Assembly (NCBI RefSeq): GCF_036898095.1
Contig: NC_090750.1
Span: 85,116,575-85,180,574, forward strand
DNA: 64,000 bases
Source: Palaemon carinicauda
Taxonomy: Eukaryota > Arthropoda > Malacostraca > Decapoda > Palaemonidae
Direction of reading: 5' to 3'
Under the pieces are notes generated by a model that saw nothing but the letters and a program-made list of their open reading frames with translations, did no database searches and was not told the DNA's origin. The position numbers were made by a program, and so were the translations under genes. Below are positions 31,146-42,626 of the stretch, piece by piece. Within the stretch, counting starts at the first letter, position 1, and every line of letters begins with the position of its first letter.

Positions 31146-32260
31146 AGGAAAGTAAGCTTGATGCTAACACTCTAGTTCTCGAGAGTATGTTAGCTATAGA
31201 ACAGCATATAATCAACAAGCAGGGAGCCATGGTGGAAGTCTCTGAACGTTCGTCGAGATGTTCCCCAAATACCTTTGTCTATTCGTACACCCCTGCAGGC
31301 AGTGGTTGTACAAATTGATATGGAGAAAATATACAATATGCTCCCTGTACTTATCGCCAAATGATAATATTTTATATGATGATTTAGTAGAGGTCATTCA
31401 ACAACTCCCTCAACCTTTTCTCTTACTGGGAGATAAGAATGGTGGACATCCTTTATGGGGTGATGTTTTGGCAAACACAAGGAGCAATATTATCTCATCA
31501 TTTGTGGAGAATGAGGATGTTGGACTCCTTAATACAGGAGAGCCCTTGCACTTCCATGTTCAGACAGGTACCTTGTCATGCATTGACCTTTCAATTGCAA
31601 GCTCTAACTTCCTTCTTGATTTTGATTGGAGGACATTAGATGATTGGCATACTAGTGATCATGCACCAATCATTATAAACACCAAGGGTCCGCCTTTACA
31701 AAGATCGTCGAGATAGAATCTTGATAAGGCAGACTGGGTTAAATATCGTGAGCTAAGTGAAATCGAAGGGAGTGCAGAACAGTTTGAAAGTATTGATGAT
31801 GCATTGACCTACTGAATGGAACTCTCCATACAGCAGGAATCAATTCAGTTCCCAGAACCACAGGATTATTCAAACAAAGACCAGTCCCGTGGTGGTCCTC
31901 AGAATTAACAGTCTTGCACAGAGCCACCAGAAAATCTCTTGACTAGATTGCGTAGACGCCGTACTGATGAAAATTTGATAACATACAAAAAGTGTAGAGC
32001 ACAGTTCCGTCGTGCCATGAAAGAAGCTAGACGCCAGTCTTGGGTGACTTTTGTTTCCTCCATTAACAGTAGAACATCTCCATCTTCTGTACGGAGGAAA
32101 ATGAAAAAGAATGCAGGCAAATTTACCCCAAACCCACCACCAGTTTTGAAAGTGAATGGTCAGTATGTGACTTAAGCAAATGATGTTAGCAATGCCCTGG
32201 CTGATCACTTTTCAAATGTATCATGCAAGTGTGTAGCAGCTCCTGGTCACCAGTATAGGA
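31146..32260 (+). pseudogene. LINE copy 2 ORF2, endonuclease and linker
   Basis: Starts at the ESKLDANT box of the endonuclease and continues LPQPFLLLGDKNGGHPLWGD (Asn of the GDxN pair retained, Leu replaced by Lys) and LDDWHTSDHAPIIINT (SDHxP). The linker KKCRAQFRRAMKEARRQSW follows. Frameshifts occur near 31310, 31715 and 31940. The segment reads uninterrupted through the site where DIRS B entered copy 1 and so serves as the empty-site reference. Confidence 0.83.
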
Positions 32261-32279
32261 GTATTGAAGAAAATAAAAT

Positions 32280-33850
32280 TTTTAATTTTGCAACAGGAAG
32301 GGAAGAATCGTATAATTCTCCTTTCACTGAAAGAGAACTTGATTCCGCACTTGCTGCTTGTAACGATACAGCCCCTGGACCCGATGGAATTCCATGTGCA
32401 ATGATTAAACATGTACATTTTGATACAAAGTTATTAATTTTAAGCATTATTAATAGAATATGGCATGATCATAGTAACCCAAGTGTTTGGGAACTAGCCA
32501 TAATTTTAGCCTTTTAAATACCCGGTAAGGACAAGTTTTTAGCAGCAAACTATCGACCTATTGCATTGACATCTGGTTTATGTAAAATCATGGAGAAAAT
32601 GGTCAATGCAAGGCTGATGTGGTACCTTGAAAAGAAGGGTATTTTATCACCCATTCACTGTGGATTCAGAAGAATGCACTTAACGACTGTGTTGATATGA
32701 CTTGAGTCCTCTATTTGTGAAGCCTTTGCTTCCAAACAGCACCATGTGACAGCCTTTTTTTTTTTTTACCTTGAAAAGGCATATGATATACTCAAAACAA
32801 TTCATGAAATGGGATTAAGAGGAGAGCTACCACTATTTATTCAGTCATTTCTTTCACATAGTTTTTCAAGTGAGAGTGGGGAAACTTAGAGAGTAAATGT
32901 CAGGAAGGAGGAGTTCCTCAGGGTAGTGTGCTGAGTGTAACCCTGTTTGCACTAGCAATTAATGAGATATCCTCAGTCATTCCCCGGGATGTTCTCTCAA
33001 CTATTTGTGGATGATCTCTCCATATCATTTGCTGGAGTTAGAATGGCAATGGTTGAGAGAAAAATAAAATTCTCAATTGACAAAATTATCCAGTGGGACA
33101 ATATAAATGGATTTAAGTTTTTGACAAGTAAAACTACTATTGTCCATTTTTGTCGTATCCGGGGAGAACATCCAGACCCGGATATATACAATAAAGGTCA
33201 ACAGATCCCATGTGTAAGTGAAGCTAAATTTTTAGGTTTGATATTTGACTGTAGGCTTACATGGGTTTCTCACTTAAAAGCATTAAAAGCTAAATGTCTT
33301 GAGGCTCTGAATATTTTAAAAGTATTGTCCCAGACATCATGGGGAGCAGACTGCAATACTATTTTAAAATAATACAAGGCCTTGATTTTTTCCAAAATTA
33401 GTTATGGATGTGAAATATACTCCTTGGCCACCCCAAGCCAATTAAAGATGTTAGATTCAATACATCATGCTGGTATTAGATTGTCTACAGAAGCGTTTAG
33501 AACCTTGCCTATCCCAAGTCTCCTTGTTGATGCTGGAGACTTATCGCTAGACGTATACCGAATGTCCTCTATTATTCGGTATTGGTTAAGATTGCAAAGA
33601 CTCCCTAATTCTTCAGCCTTTCAGACTGCAAGCCTTGTAAGGCACTCAACATACTTTGAGTTGCACCCAAAATCTCCTCAACCTTATGGCTTTCGGGTGA
33701 AACGATTATTAAACAGTCTTGATATAATTAGAATTAAGGTGCTTCCATTTAAGGTACAGTACTGTATCATCAACACCTCCATGGAAATTACTAGATACTG
33801 TATATCTTTTTGTAAATACTTTATTAGAGTTAGAAGAATATGACTGACTT
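32280..33850 (+). pseudogene. LINE copy 2 ORF2, reverse transcriptase
   Basis: Aligns throughout with the copy 1 RT. It has DTAPGPDGIPCAMIKH, AANYRPIALTS, LEKAYD after a long T-run that replaces part of motif A (about 32755-32770), SQLFVDDLSISFAG (motif C) and LGLIFDCRLTWVSHLKALKAK. Stops at about 32517, 32698 and 33370. The T-run expansion and a deletion around 32786 destroy motif A. It is inactive. Confidence 0.85.
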
Positions 33851-33889
33851 GGAGTCCAGGTCTCTTTATGAAACATGTTGCAGAACATA

Positions 33890-34726
33890 GGGGATTGAGT
33901 TTTATACATACTGATGGCTCCAAATCGGATGCTGGCGTTGGAGTACAGAGTAAAGGTTTTAATGGTAAAGGTGCCGTTCCTCTAACAGCTTCCATATATA
34001 CTGCCGAACTGTATGGCATACTAACCGCTATTTAGAAAATAGCGTTGGAGGAGGGTAATTTTACCATTTTTAGTGATGCAAGGAATGTCCTTCAGACTTT
34101 AGCAGTTTTTAATTCTATTAACCCTCTAGTTTTAAAGATTTTAGAATGGCTTTTTATTATTGGATGGAGAGGTATAATGGTTCAAATTTGTTAGGTTCCA
34201 GCACATGTAGGTGTGTCTGGGAATGAGAAGGCAGATTTACTGGTGAAGAATGCTGTATCTGAGTTACTACCAAGAAGGTATCCCATTCCCTGTAATGATT
34301 TCCTACCTGACATCAAGAAATTGTTTTGTAATAATTGACAACAGCACTGGGATAGTCTAGATGGCAATAAAATGAGAGTAGTAACAAATGTCATATTTCT
34401 TTGGAGGTATAACACGATGCCCCGAAAGTGGGAGATGTCTCTTTGTCATCTCCGTATTGGTCACACTCGGTTGACACACCCGAGTTTCTGCTGAAGGGCC
34501 AACACCAACCGTATTGTGACGACTGTTTAGTACCTTTAACAGTGAGGCATTTTTTGACCGAATGCCCCAATTATAATAACTTTATAAATAGATATCTGTT
34601 TGAGGCTCGAGGTGAGGATGACAGGTTCATCCTTACCAAGATTCTTGGACATGTGTCCTACTAAGCGAGCGGCATTTTTAGATTTATTTCAGAAGAAGGT
34701 CTTTTGAAAACTATTCAACCTCTATA
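33890..34726 (+). pseudogene. LINE copy 2 ORF2, RNase H and C-terminal Cys/His motif
   Basis: RNase H runs without the MITE: HTDGSKSDAGVGVQ, TIFSDARNVLQTL, PAHVGVSGNEKADLLVK. The C-terminal CDDCLVPLTVRHFLTEC keeps the CX2CX7HX4C pattern lost in copy 1. Two stops (34035, 34338) and indels break it. This copy is the empty-site reference for the MITE in copy 1. Confidence 0.85.
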
Positions 34727-34846
34727 ATGACATTCAACTTTTATGGTTATAGTTTAATCTTTTATTTTTTATATAAAATAAATGATATTGGCGTCAATGA
34801 CCTTAGATGTCACGATGCCAGAAAACTTTAAATTAATCAATCAATC
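34727..34846 (+). other. LINE copy 2 3' UTR and AATC tail
   Basis: An AT-rich 3' end finishing TTAATCAATCAATCATC, homologous to 24207-24338. Confidence 0.8.
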
Positions 34847-36431
34847 ATCGCAAAACGAGACTCCTACCAGTCTCTTCAGTCTCATGGGCCTCCACCTGTC
34901 TCCTTTGCGCTCACGCCCAGTTCCTCCCCGAAAGGAAGACCCATGCCGATCCTGCCTGCAGGGACAGGGGATCAGAATCCATCTCAGATTCCGAAACCCA
35001 AGGTGCCTTGCCGCCCTAAGGGCCCCCCTCCCAGCACATCAGGATCTTGCGACCCCCCCATGGCTGAAAACACTATTTAACGTAGTGTGGGAAGCTGTGA
35101 CCCGGCCATTCCCCGTTTCCAGTCCTTAGGTGACACTCCAAGGATTCCTTTATGCCAGCCCTCGTTACGGGTGCCTCTCCTCCAGCTGACCCCAGGAGGA
35201 GTTCGCAGGACTCTGCTTCGCAGAGCTCGTCCTTAGGGAGAAGCCCATCTCTCCCCACAAGAGGCCCTGCGATGAGAGAGTTCCAGAACCTGGCAGTCCC
35301 CTGCAGTTCAGGACCCCACAGGCCAGAACTAAGGGTAGGAGAAAAAGGATGACACCTTCTCCTCCTAAGAAATACTGGGTGACGTCCTACACGGACTCAT
35401 TCCACTTTACTCCAGTTGAGGTGATATCAAGGGCTGCTCGCCCATTACTCCAGTTGAGGTGATATCAAGGGCTGCTCGCCCTCCAACCCGTGTGGACATG
35501 ATTCCTCCACCTCCGGAAGTCTTATCAACCCCGAAGGGCAGAGAAGGCTGCAAGGCCTGCTCTGATGGAGGTTCTAATACCTCAGCGTAGACAGCCCAAG
35601 GATTTGTTCATAATTCATAAATCCTGAGCTAGAGCTCCTCTACCTCAACCTGAGAGGCAGAAAAAGTTCTTGTCCACGCCGTCAGATGTACCCCTGTCAT
35701 CGGTCTACCCAGATGACGACCCTGACCCAATATGGGCCCCTAGGGTTGAGGACTCAGACGTGAATGAAAGAGATCATGAGGATGATCTTCTTTCAGCTGC
35801 AGCTAGCCCAAGCTGTCGGAGGCAGAGAGGAAGGAGTCTGAATACCCCTTCTGGCAGATGTTATCCTGCATTCGCACCATCAATGGGCTGCCAGACCCAT
35901 CGGCCTCCACTCATGAATGTAAGGACACAGTCCTTGATTAGGTGTATGGCATTGAGACCCTGAAGGCCAGCGCAGCTTTGCCTTAGTCAAAGGGATTGAT
36001 AAGTGCCAAACAGAAGGTGATGTCACAGGCTACAGACTCCTCCTCCTCCTCACGTTTCAGCGCCTCCTGCAAACCCCTCCCTCCTTCTTTGTGTTACAAA
36101 GGAGGTATTAAGAGATCATTAATGACTCTCTCCCTGTTCTGCCTCTAGACCATTCCATAGAGGCACTCTTGTAAGGCACGCCCTTGAGAAACTCACGGGA
36201 CTTCTGGTATCGTACTCGGCCTCCGAGATACTCGACCAAGAAAAAGTTGCAAAGTACGGTATGCAGGCAACTTTCCAGGCTTGATTTCTGGTTGGGGGTC
36301 TGTAGGACGACTGGTACAGTCTCAGGAATAGTCTCGAGGGCCCACAAGGAAGTCTTTGGAGACTTTCCTATTGTCAGGAACAAGAGCATTACAGTTTCTC
36401 TCCCACCAGGTGGTGAACCTTTGAGTTTGCT
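34847..36431 (+). pseudogene. DIRS D gag-like region, degenerate
   Basis: Recognised by alignment to 27400-28080 of DIRS C. ASEILDQEKVAKYGMQATF near 36225-36280 parallels TEILSQEKVAKCAMQATSW in DIRS C. Upstream parts are Ser/Pro/Arg-rich with many stops. No usable frame remains. Confidence 0.65.
35407..35482 (+). repeat. 38-bp tandem duplication
   Basis: TTACTCCAGTTGAGGTGATA and the following 18 bases occur twice in direct succession, at 35407 and 35445, with essentially no divergence. Confidence 0.92.
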
Positions 36432-37823
36432 GAAGGTAATCATCTGTTCCCTAGTTTGCAATTTGGTTTTCGTAAAGGCCTTGGCGCATGTGATGCCCTT
36501 CTTGCAATCTCAAAGGCTGTACAGAAAAATCCTCGATTGTGGTCAGGAAGTTTGTATGATTAGCCTTGATTTTAGGACTGTCTTTGACCATGTCAATCAT
36601 GAGGCCCTTGTTTTCAAAGTCAAACAGTTGGGAGTTGGTGGGTCGTTTCTTAGCATTATTATTGAATTTTTAAGTAATAGATCTGAGAGTTGTTGCTCAT
36701 GGGCACCATAGTGAGTATAGGAATGTAATATCTGGTGTTCCACAGGATAGTTTTCTTGGCCCATTACTTTTCATACTATGTACACATGACATGTGGTTTA
36801 GCTTGGAAAACAAGCTTGTTGCTTATGCAGTTGATGCTACTCTCTTTGCATAAATTCCATCTCCTGAATGTAGATCTGAGGTTGCTGAATCCCTTAATAG
36901 AGATCTAGGTAAAATTAGTGCATGGTGCAAATTTTTGGGTATGAAGTTGAAGCCTAACCAAACTCAAAGTCTGATTGTAAGTAGGTCCAGGACAGTTGCT
37001 CCTCAGCATCTGTATCTCAGCATTGATAATGATTATTAACTTTGTATGACTTTTAAAATTTGTGTAATTATCGACAGCAAATTTACTTTTGAGAAACACA
37101 TTAGGTCTGTGTCGTCTTCAATTGCACAAACAACTGGCTTATTGAGAAAGTCTTTTAAGATTTTCGGTGATCAATCTATTCTGAAGAAGTGTTTTAATTC
37201 TTTCATTCTACCTTGTTTCGAGCATTGTTCTTCTGTCTGGTCTTCAGCTGCGGATTTTCATCTTAATTTGTTGGACAGGAACTTATGGTCTATTCCTGAT
37301 CTAGATGTTAATATTTGGCACTGTCGTTCAATTAGTTAATTATGCATGTTGCATGAGATTTTTCATAATTCTGACCATCCTTTACATTTATCAGATCTTC
37401 CTGGACAGTTCCATCCTGTTCGTAATACTAGGCAGGCAGTTAATTCTAATAGTCAGGCCTTCTCCATCATGAGTCTCAATACTGAACAGTATTCTAGAAG
37501 TTTTATTTCAGCTGTGACAAAGTTGTGGAATGATCTTCCTAATCGGGTAATTGAATCAGTAGAGCTTCAAAAGTTCAAACTTGCAGCAAATGTTTCTTTA
37601 TATGAATTATCTGTTTTAATGTTGTTAATGTTTTTTAAGATATTTTATTTTAACTTTTCATTACTTATATAATTTATTTAGTTCTTGTTTCCTTTCCTCA
37701 CTGGGCTATTTTTCCCTTTTGGAGCTCGTGGGCTTATAGCATCTTTCTTTTCCAACTAGGGTTGTAGCTTGGCTAATAGTAACAACAACAACAAGAATAA
37801 GAATAAGAATAATTAATAATAAT
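36432..37823 (+). mobile_element. Second-family LINE (CR1/RTE-like RT), 5' truncated, inserted in DIRS D
   Basis: A 1.4-kb insertion. Its removal leaves DIRS D collinear with DIRS C at about 28070-28080. It carries an RT reading LQFGFRKGLGACDALL-like at the start, SLDFRTVFDHVNHEAL (motif A), VISGVPQDSFLGPLLF (motif B region) and AYAVDATLFA, where the usual YADD has its first Asp changed to Val. The C-terminal QYSRSFISAVTKLWNDLPN block is typical of this LINE type. The 3' end is AACTAGGGTTGTAGCTTGGC followed by A-rich (AAC)n and (AAGAAT)n repeats. Confidence 0.85.
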
Positions 37824-38469
37824 AACACTATCCTGAAGAGGAGAGACTCAGTCATAGGGAAGTTCCATAGGAAACTCCCTCAGACTGAAGTACTGTATCG
37901 AGACTCAGGAATTCCCCCTTCGAAGGGAGTTCCCTATTTGATCTGGAGGAAGTCGAGCGGATGGCTGAGAGATGGAGGAAGTTAAATCAGGACTTCCTCA
38001 TCCAAAGGGCTTTGACATCCAAGCCTTATCATCCTCAGCCACAGAGAAAAGAGGCTCCCAAACTGCTGACTAACAGGGCTAGAGACCCTAGGTAGCAGGG
38101 TCCCAAGGTGTTTAAGAAGTCCTTTTGAGGCAAGAAGTCCTTCCATGGAGGGAAGGGAAAGAGAGAATCTGGCTGAGGCCGATCCCACTAGGACCGCCAA
38201 TCCTCCCATACGACCACCTGTGGGGGAATACCTGCAAAGCTGCTAGCAAAGGTGGCTACATCACGGGGCACAACCCTGGACAATCGAGGCGACTCGTTCA
38301 GGGTATCGCGTCCCGTTCACGCTATCTTTCCCTCCACCAACTTGGGATCCAGTTCCACCGAACTCCTACTCAAAAGGATCTGCAAAGGAGTTAGCCCTTC
38401 GTGCAGAAGTCTAGACCATGTCTGAGAAGGGTGCTCTCTAAGAGGTCATTGACGGGTCCCCAGGCTTCT

Positions 38470-39190
38470 ACAGTCAACTCTCTCTTGTGAGAAAGGTGTC
38501 TGGAGGCTGGAGACTAGTCATCAACCTCTCGGCCCTGAACAGGTTTGTCAGTCTAACCTCGTTCAGGATGTCGACAACCGACATGGTTAGACAAGCAATA
38601 AGACCGCAGGACTTCATGTACACAATGGATCTCAAGAACGCATACTTCCAGATCCCAATTCATCTGTCTTCCAGGAAGTTTCTAAGATTCATGCTAAACC
38701 AGAAACATTACCAGTTCAAGGTGCTGTGCTTCGGTCTTTCTACGGCACCCCAGGTTTTCACGAAATCTTCTCCCTCGTGTCAGCATGGGCTCACAGAATT
38801 GGCATACACCTCCTAAGATATCTGGACGATTGGCTGATTCTAGCAGACTCGGCAGTGACCCTGCTTAGCCACCTAGAAGATCTGCCAAGATCTGGGGTTC
38901 ATGGTAAACCTCGAAGTCTAAATTGCTCTCATTACAGACTGTTATTTCGGGGCATGTTAATACACCGAAAGGCACAAAGCATTTCCTTCAGACAAAAGAA
39001 TACAAGAGGCTGAGGGAGGTAGCAAAGCCCTTTCTGAGACAAGAAGAGCTCACATCCCAGAGGTGGTTGTGGCTGCTTGGCCATCTACCCTCTCTGGCCC
39101 ATGTAGTTCCCAACAGATGCCAAAGGATGAGTCCCAGTGAAATCAGTCAACCAATTCCCGAGAACTCCTAGTCCGCATAGGACATCAGGA
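38470..39190 (+). pseudogene. DIRS D reverse transcriptase, frameshifted
   Basis: The frame 38487-38816 has VSGGWRLVINLSALNRFV, YTMDLKNAYFQIPI (motif A with the catalytic Asp retained and the second Asp changed to Asn) and LCFGLSTAPQVFTK (motif B). After an indel near 38770 the frame 38726-39013 carries LLRYLDDWLILAD (motif C). The thumb is broken by deletions near 38870 and 38935. It is inactive. Aligns with DIRS C over 28700-29400. Confidence 0.85.
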
Positions 39191-39199
39191 ACAGACAGA

Positions 39200-40250
39200 C
39201 CTCGGATGGTGGTTGACAGACCAAAACCTCTGCAAAGTGGTTGATCTTCTCATCCCTCCCCTGGAATTGATGCTCTTTTCGGATACATCAGAAGAAGGGT
39301 GGGACCCCATATGCTGCACCACACCACCTCCGGCCAATGGTCTGAATCAGAAAGGCATCAGCACATAAATCTCTAGAGATGACGGCAGCCTTCCTCGCTC
39401 TCCAATAGTTCCTGGCAGTGCCCTCTGTGGTATTAATGAGTGACAATACCACAGTGGTAGCTTACCTAAATAAACAAGGCGGTACCTTTTCACAGCAACT
39501 GTGCCACCAGCCACCTGTTGAGATACTACCGTTAGAGAGTTATTGGGTCCTTTAACTGGCCAGACAGTACTGCACTGGATCCCTCTCTCTGGTTATGGCT
39601 CATTTCAACTTTGCTGTCACATGCACAGAAGTCTGGTCTATTCTTTACATATTCTGCTCTCACCTCATAGGCTTGACAACCCTGTAATTACAAAACATTT
39701 CTTCTACCTCTCAGGAGGTTTACTGCTCTGTAATTGTTCAGTGGGTACATTCCTCTTGGTAAGGGTAGAAGAGACTCTTCTAAGAGGAGGAACTCCAAAA
39801 TCTAACCATTGTTCTCTAGTCTTGGGTAGTGTCATAGCCTCCGTACCATGGTTTTCCACTGTCTTGTGTAGAGATCTCTTGCTTGAGGGTACATTCCGGC
39901 TCACTTAGCTATCTTGTTTCTCTTCCTCTTGTTATTTTGTAGTTTTTATAGTTTATATATGAAAGATTTATTTTAATGTTGTTCTTAAACTTCACTTGTT
40001 GTTTATTTCCTTTCCTCACCGAGCTATTTTCCCTGTTGGAGCCCTTGGCCCAATAGCATCCTGCTTTTCCAACTAGGGTTGTAGTTTAGCAAATAATAAT
40101 AATAATAATAATAAAAAAAAGATACTCAGATGCGCAGAAGACAGCTCGGTGACCCTATCTTTGCACTTCATTCCAGGCAAACGGAATGTGCCAGCAAACA
40201 ATCTGAGCAGAGCCACTCTGATTAAGATAAGTCCTCAATCAAGTCAGCGT
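39200..40250 (+). pseudogene. DIRS D RNase H, split by a SINE-like element
   Basis: LMLFSDTSEEGWDPI (first Asp, about 39265-39305), VLMSDNTTVVAYLNKQGGTF (about 39428-39490), then after the SINE HFIPGKRNVPANNLSRA (about 40165-40215), where the usual LAD has become PAN. The VDLFATALNF connection is missing after 40230. The domain is inactive and old. Confidence 0.78.
39528..40119 (+). mobile_element. SINE-like element with LINE-derived 3' tail and 7-bp target duplication
   Basis: A 592-bp insertion flanked by AGATACT at 39521-39527 and 40120-40126. The body has no coding similarity. The last 120 bp (about 39995-40100) closely match the 3' end of the LINE at 37680-37790, sharing TTTCCTTTCCTCAC and CCAACTAGGGTTGTAG, and finish in (AAT)n and A8. 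This is the layout of a SINE that borrows the 3' end of a partner LINE. A pol III promoter was not identified, so a truncated LINE derivative is the alternative. Confidence 0.82.
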
Positions 40251-40259
40251 AAGCAAGAA

Positions 40260-41470
40260 CTTACTAATGACTCTAATAGCTCTGCTATACTATCAAGCAT
40301 AGGGATTCTCGGACCTTCTGCAGCTACTCACAAGATTCCAAGGGAACTTCCTTTACGATATAATCTGCTCAATCAACCACATGCTAACATCTCCTACAAA
40401 GCCATAGCTTCCCTTCGACTTGACGCCTGGAGACTGTCCAGCACCTCCTCAACCAGAGAGGCTTTTTGCAATGAGTTGTAAAAACAATGGCTGGACACCT
40501 CAGATGCTCTACAGTTTCGGTCTACCAGGTGAAATGGTCTGTTTTCTGTGGTTGGTGTCGAGGAAGGGATATCAATCCCCTCTATGCCTCTATTCCAGCA
40601 ATAGCGTAGTTCCTTATACACCTTTGGGAAGAAATGCTTCTCTCAGTTTTGGCAGTCAAAGGCTACCGCTCAGCCTTGAGTATAGCCTTTTAACTGAAAG
40701 TAGATATTTCTTCCTCGTTAGAACTTTCCTTATTCATACGAAGCAGAGATTTCTTGTCCCAAGCTGGAACTTATACCTTCTCCTTGGAATGTGGTTCGAG
40801 TACTTGTCCTTGAAGTGCCCTCCTTATGAACCATTACGCCAAGTAACATATTGCCACCTCACTTGAAAGACGGTATTCTTACTCGCTTTGGCTTTGGCCA
40901 AAAAAGTAAGCTATATGGTCTATCCTCTGACGTCTCCCACTCTAGGAGAAGGGGAGAAGTAATCTTCAATTTTGTCCCAGAGTTCATAGCCAAGACTCAA
41001 AATCCAGGTGTGTTAGACCCTAGGTTCGGATAGTCTACATTCTGTAACCAAAGACCCAGACCAACTGCTACTTTACCCAATAAGGAGTCTGAGGTGTTAC
41101 CTACAGAGAACAGCAGCAGCTCGCCCCCGTGCATCGGCACTGTTTTTCAGCATGGGGAAGGTCAAGAGGAGGGTCACGAGGAATACAATCTCCTGGATCC
41201 GTAAGGTTATAGAGTTTTCACTCTACTCCAACCCCCCTCCTACCAAATGACCCAGAGCACATGACGTCAGGGGCATTGCTATGTCTCTGGCGTTCAAGAA
41301 AACCTACTCTGTGGCACAGGTACTGCAAGCAGGTGTGTGGAAGCATCAGATGACCTTCACCGCCCACCACCTGCTGGACGTAACCCACAGGATCATGGAT
41401 AGTTTTCCAATGGTCCTGTGGTGGCTGGCCAGCAAGTGGTCTAAACACCTCGAGCTTCTTTATAGGTAAG
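40260..41470 (+). pseudogene. DIRS D tyrosine recombinase, active-site Tyr replaced by His
   Basis: Aligns with DIRS B and C recombinases. FFVRTFLIHTKQR and LLPNKESEVLPTEN-like traces lie in shifting frames, followed by AHDVRGIAMSLAFKKTYSV (HxxR intact, about 41262-41310) and MTFTAHHLLDVTHRIMD (about 41350-41400). In DIRS B the same place reads TAHYLQDVTH, so the nucleophile Tyr is His here. The first Arg region near 40885-40905 reads LALAKKVSYMV, with Lys in place of Arg. Confidence 0.8.
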
Positions 41471-41929
41471 TAGCAGAGGGTTGAGGGCTAAGGTTACCCG
41501 AGTTAGTCTGGAGTGAATGAGTAAGAATGACTGGCTCTCTTCTTCCTTTCACCTTCTACCCCCTTGGTAACACAGCACCACAGTACCCAGCACAGCTGAC
41601 CTTGCAGGTAAGACTCATTTCAATGTGGAACCCAAGTATAGAAATAATACTTGTTACGTTCCCCCCAATACCCCCACAAGGAAGGCTATTGGGGAAAAGT
41701 CTTAGGACTCTCATATATTTACGATTCAAGTTCCTACATTAAAAGACCAGCCGCATTGCTATATCCCAAACACAGCTTCTGCAGGCTGCTAATAGTCCAT
41801 AGCACAAGATTTTAGCAAGGGCAGGGTTCCTACTACTTTCGATCACATATCAAAGTTGAGAGAACCCCGGGTCAAATGCCAAGGCCAGTTGCTGAGGACT
41901 TCCACCCTCCTAAGAGGTGAGTCACACCT

Positions 41930-42250
41930 AATTAAGTGTAAGGTTTGTATTTGTGTTGGAACAAATGACAAATTTGTTGGTAATTTGTGTATCTCTTAAC
42001 ATACCTGGAGCTAATTATACAAATTAGCCCACCAGCAAGTTTTGTCAGAAAACAGAGTGGATGCTCAGCTCAGGTGTGCGAGTGAACAGGGTAGCTGACT
42101 ACCCCTACCCGCTAACTTGCAGATGGGTTGGTTATCCCTCGCTAAAATTACCATGGCTCGTTTTTTAGCTTTGCCGAAAGTGTTCCCCTAATAAATAGAT
42201 CCAGGTTTGTTTGTTAGGAAAAATACAAATTACTTAAAAATTTGTCATAT
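41930..42250 (+). repeat. DIRS D internal complementary region and right terminal repeat
   Basis: 41930-42005 resembles the DIRS B complementary region (GGAACAAATGACAAATTTG). 42040-42190 resembles the right terminal repeat, including GGGTAGCTGACTACCCCTACCC and TAGCTTTGCCGAAAG. The left partner is absent because of 5' truncation. Confidence 0.75.
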
Positions 42251-42626
42251 TTACCTTTTATCAGGTAATGCAAGCCAATGATGTTGCTTCCACCGGGAAC
42301 TTGTAATGCCCTTAGGAATTACATAAAAACTCGGTGGCAGTACAATCTTACTGATGGAACATTAGCGATCTCCAAGGAATGCCAAGTTCCTCAGGTTCAT
42401 GTTTTTGTAATGTTACACTAGCAAGGCAATGACAGAAAATAAGCATCCCATCCACCAGCAACAAGGATGTAGATAATGGCAGTTTAGCTAAAAAAAAATT
42501 TAAAGATTACAGTTCATAGAGGAAACAACTTCATCTCCCTGTGTTCTACCTTTAATCTATTCCTAGAACACAATGGACTATGGCACAGTTGTGCATTTAA
42601 AAAAGAATGAAAGAAAAAATTTAACT
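42251..42626. other. No recognisable feature
   Basis: AT-rich sequence between the end of DIRS D and a tandem duplication. No coding or repeat signal was seen. Confidence 0.5.

Larger units (their letters stand above)
24339..34846 (+). mobile_element. LINE copy 2 (same family as copy 1), interrupted by DIRS C
   Basis: This starts mid-ORF1 (24339-24480, aligning with 5720-5865), is broken by DIRS C, and resumes in the endonuclease at about 31146, running through RT, RNase H and the tail at 34846. The left part of its ORF1 is probably 3190-3840, displaced by the insertion of copy 1. The end of ORF1 and the first roughly 30 codons of ORF2 are missing at the DIRS C junction. Confidence 0.82.
34847..42250 (+). 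mobile_element. DIRS D: 5'-truncated DIRS1-like retrotransposon with two later insertions
   Basis: Starts inside the gag-like region directly at the LINE copy 2 tail and runs through RT, RNase H and tyrosine recombinase. It ends with an internal complementary region (about 41930-42005) and a right terminal repeat ending TTTGTCAT at about 42250. It is interrupted by a LINE at 36432-37823 and a SINE-like element at 39528-40119. Same family as DIRS B and C, but more diverged and the oldest-looking of the copies. Confidence 0.87.
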
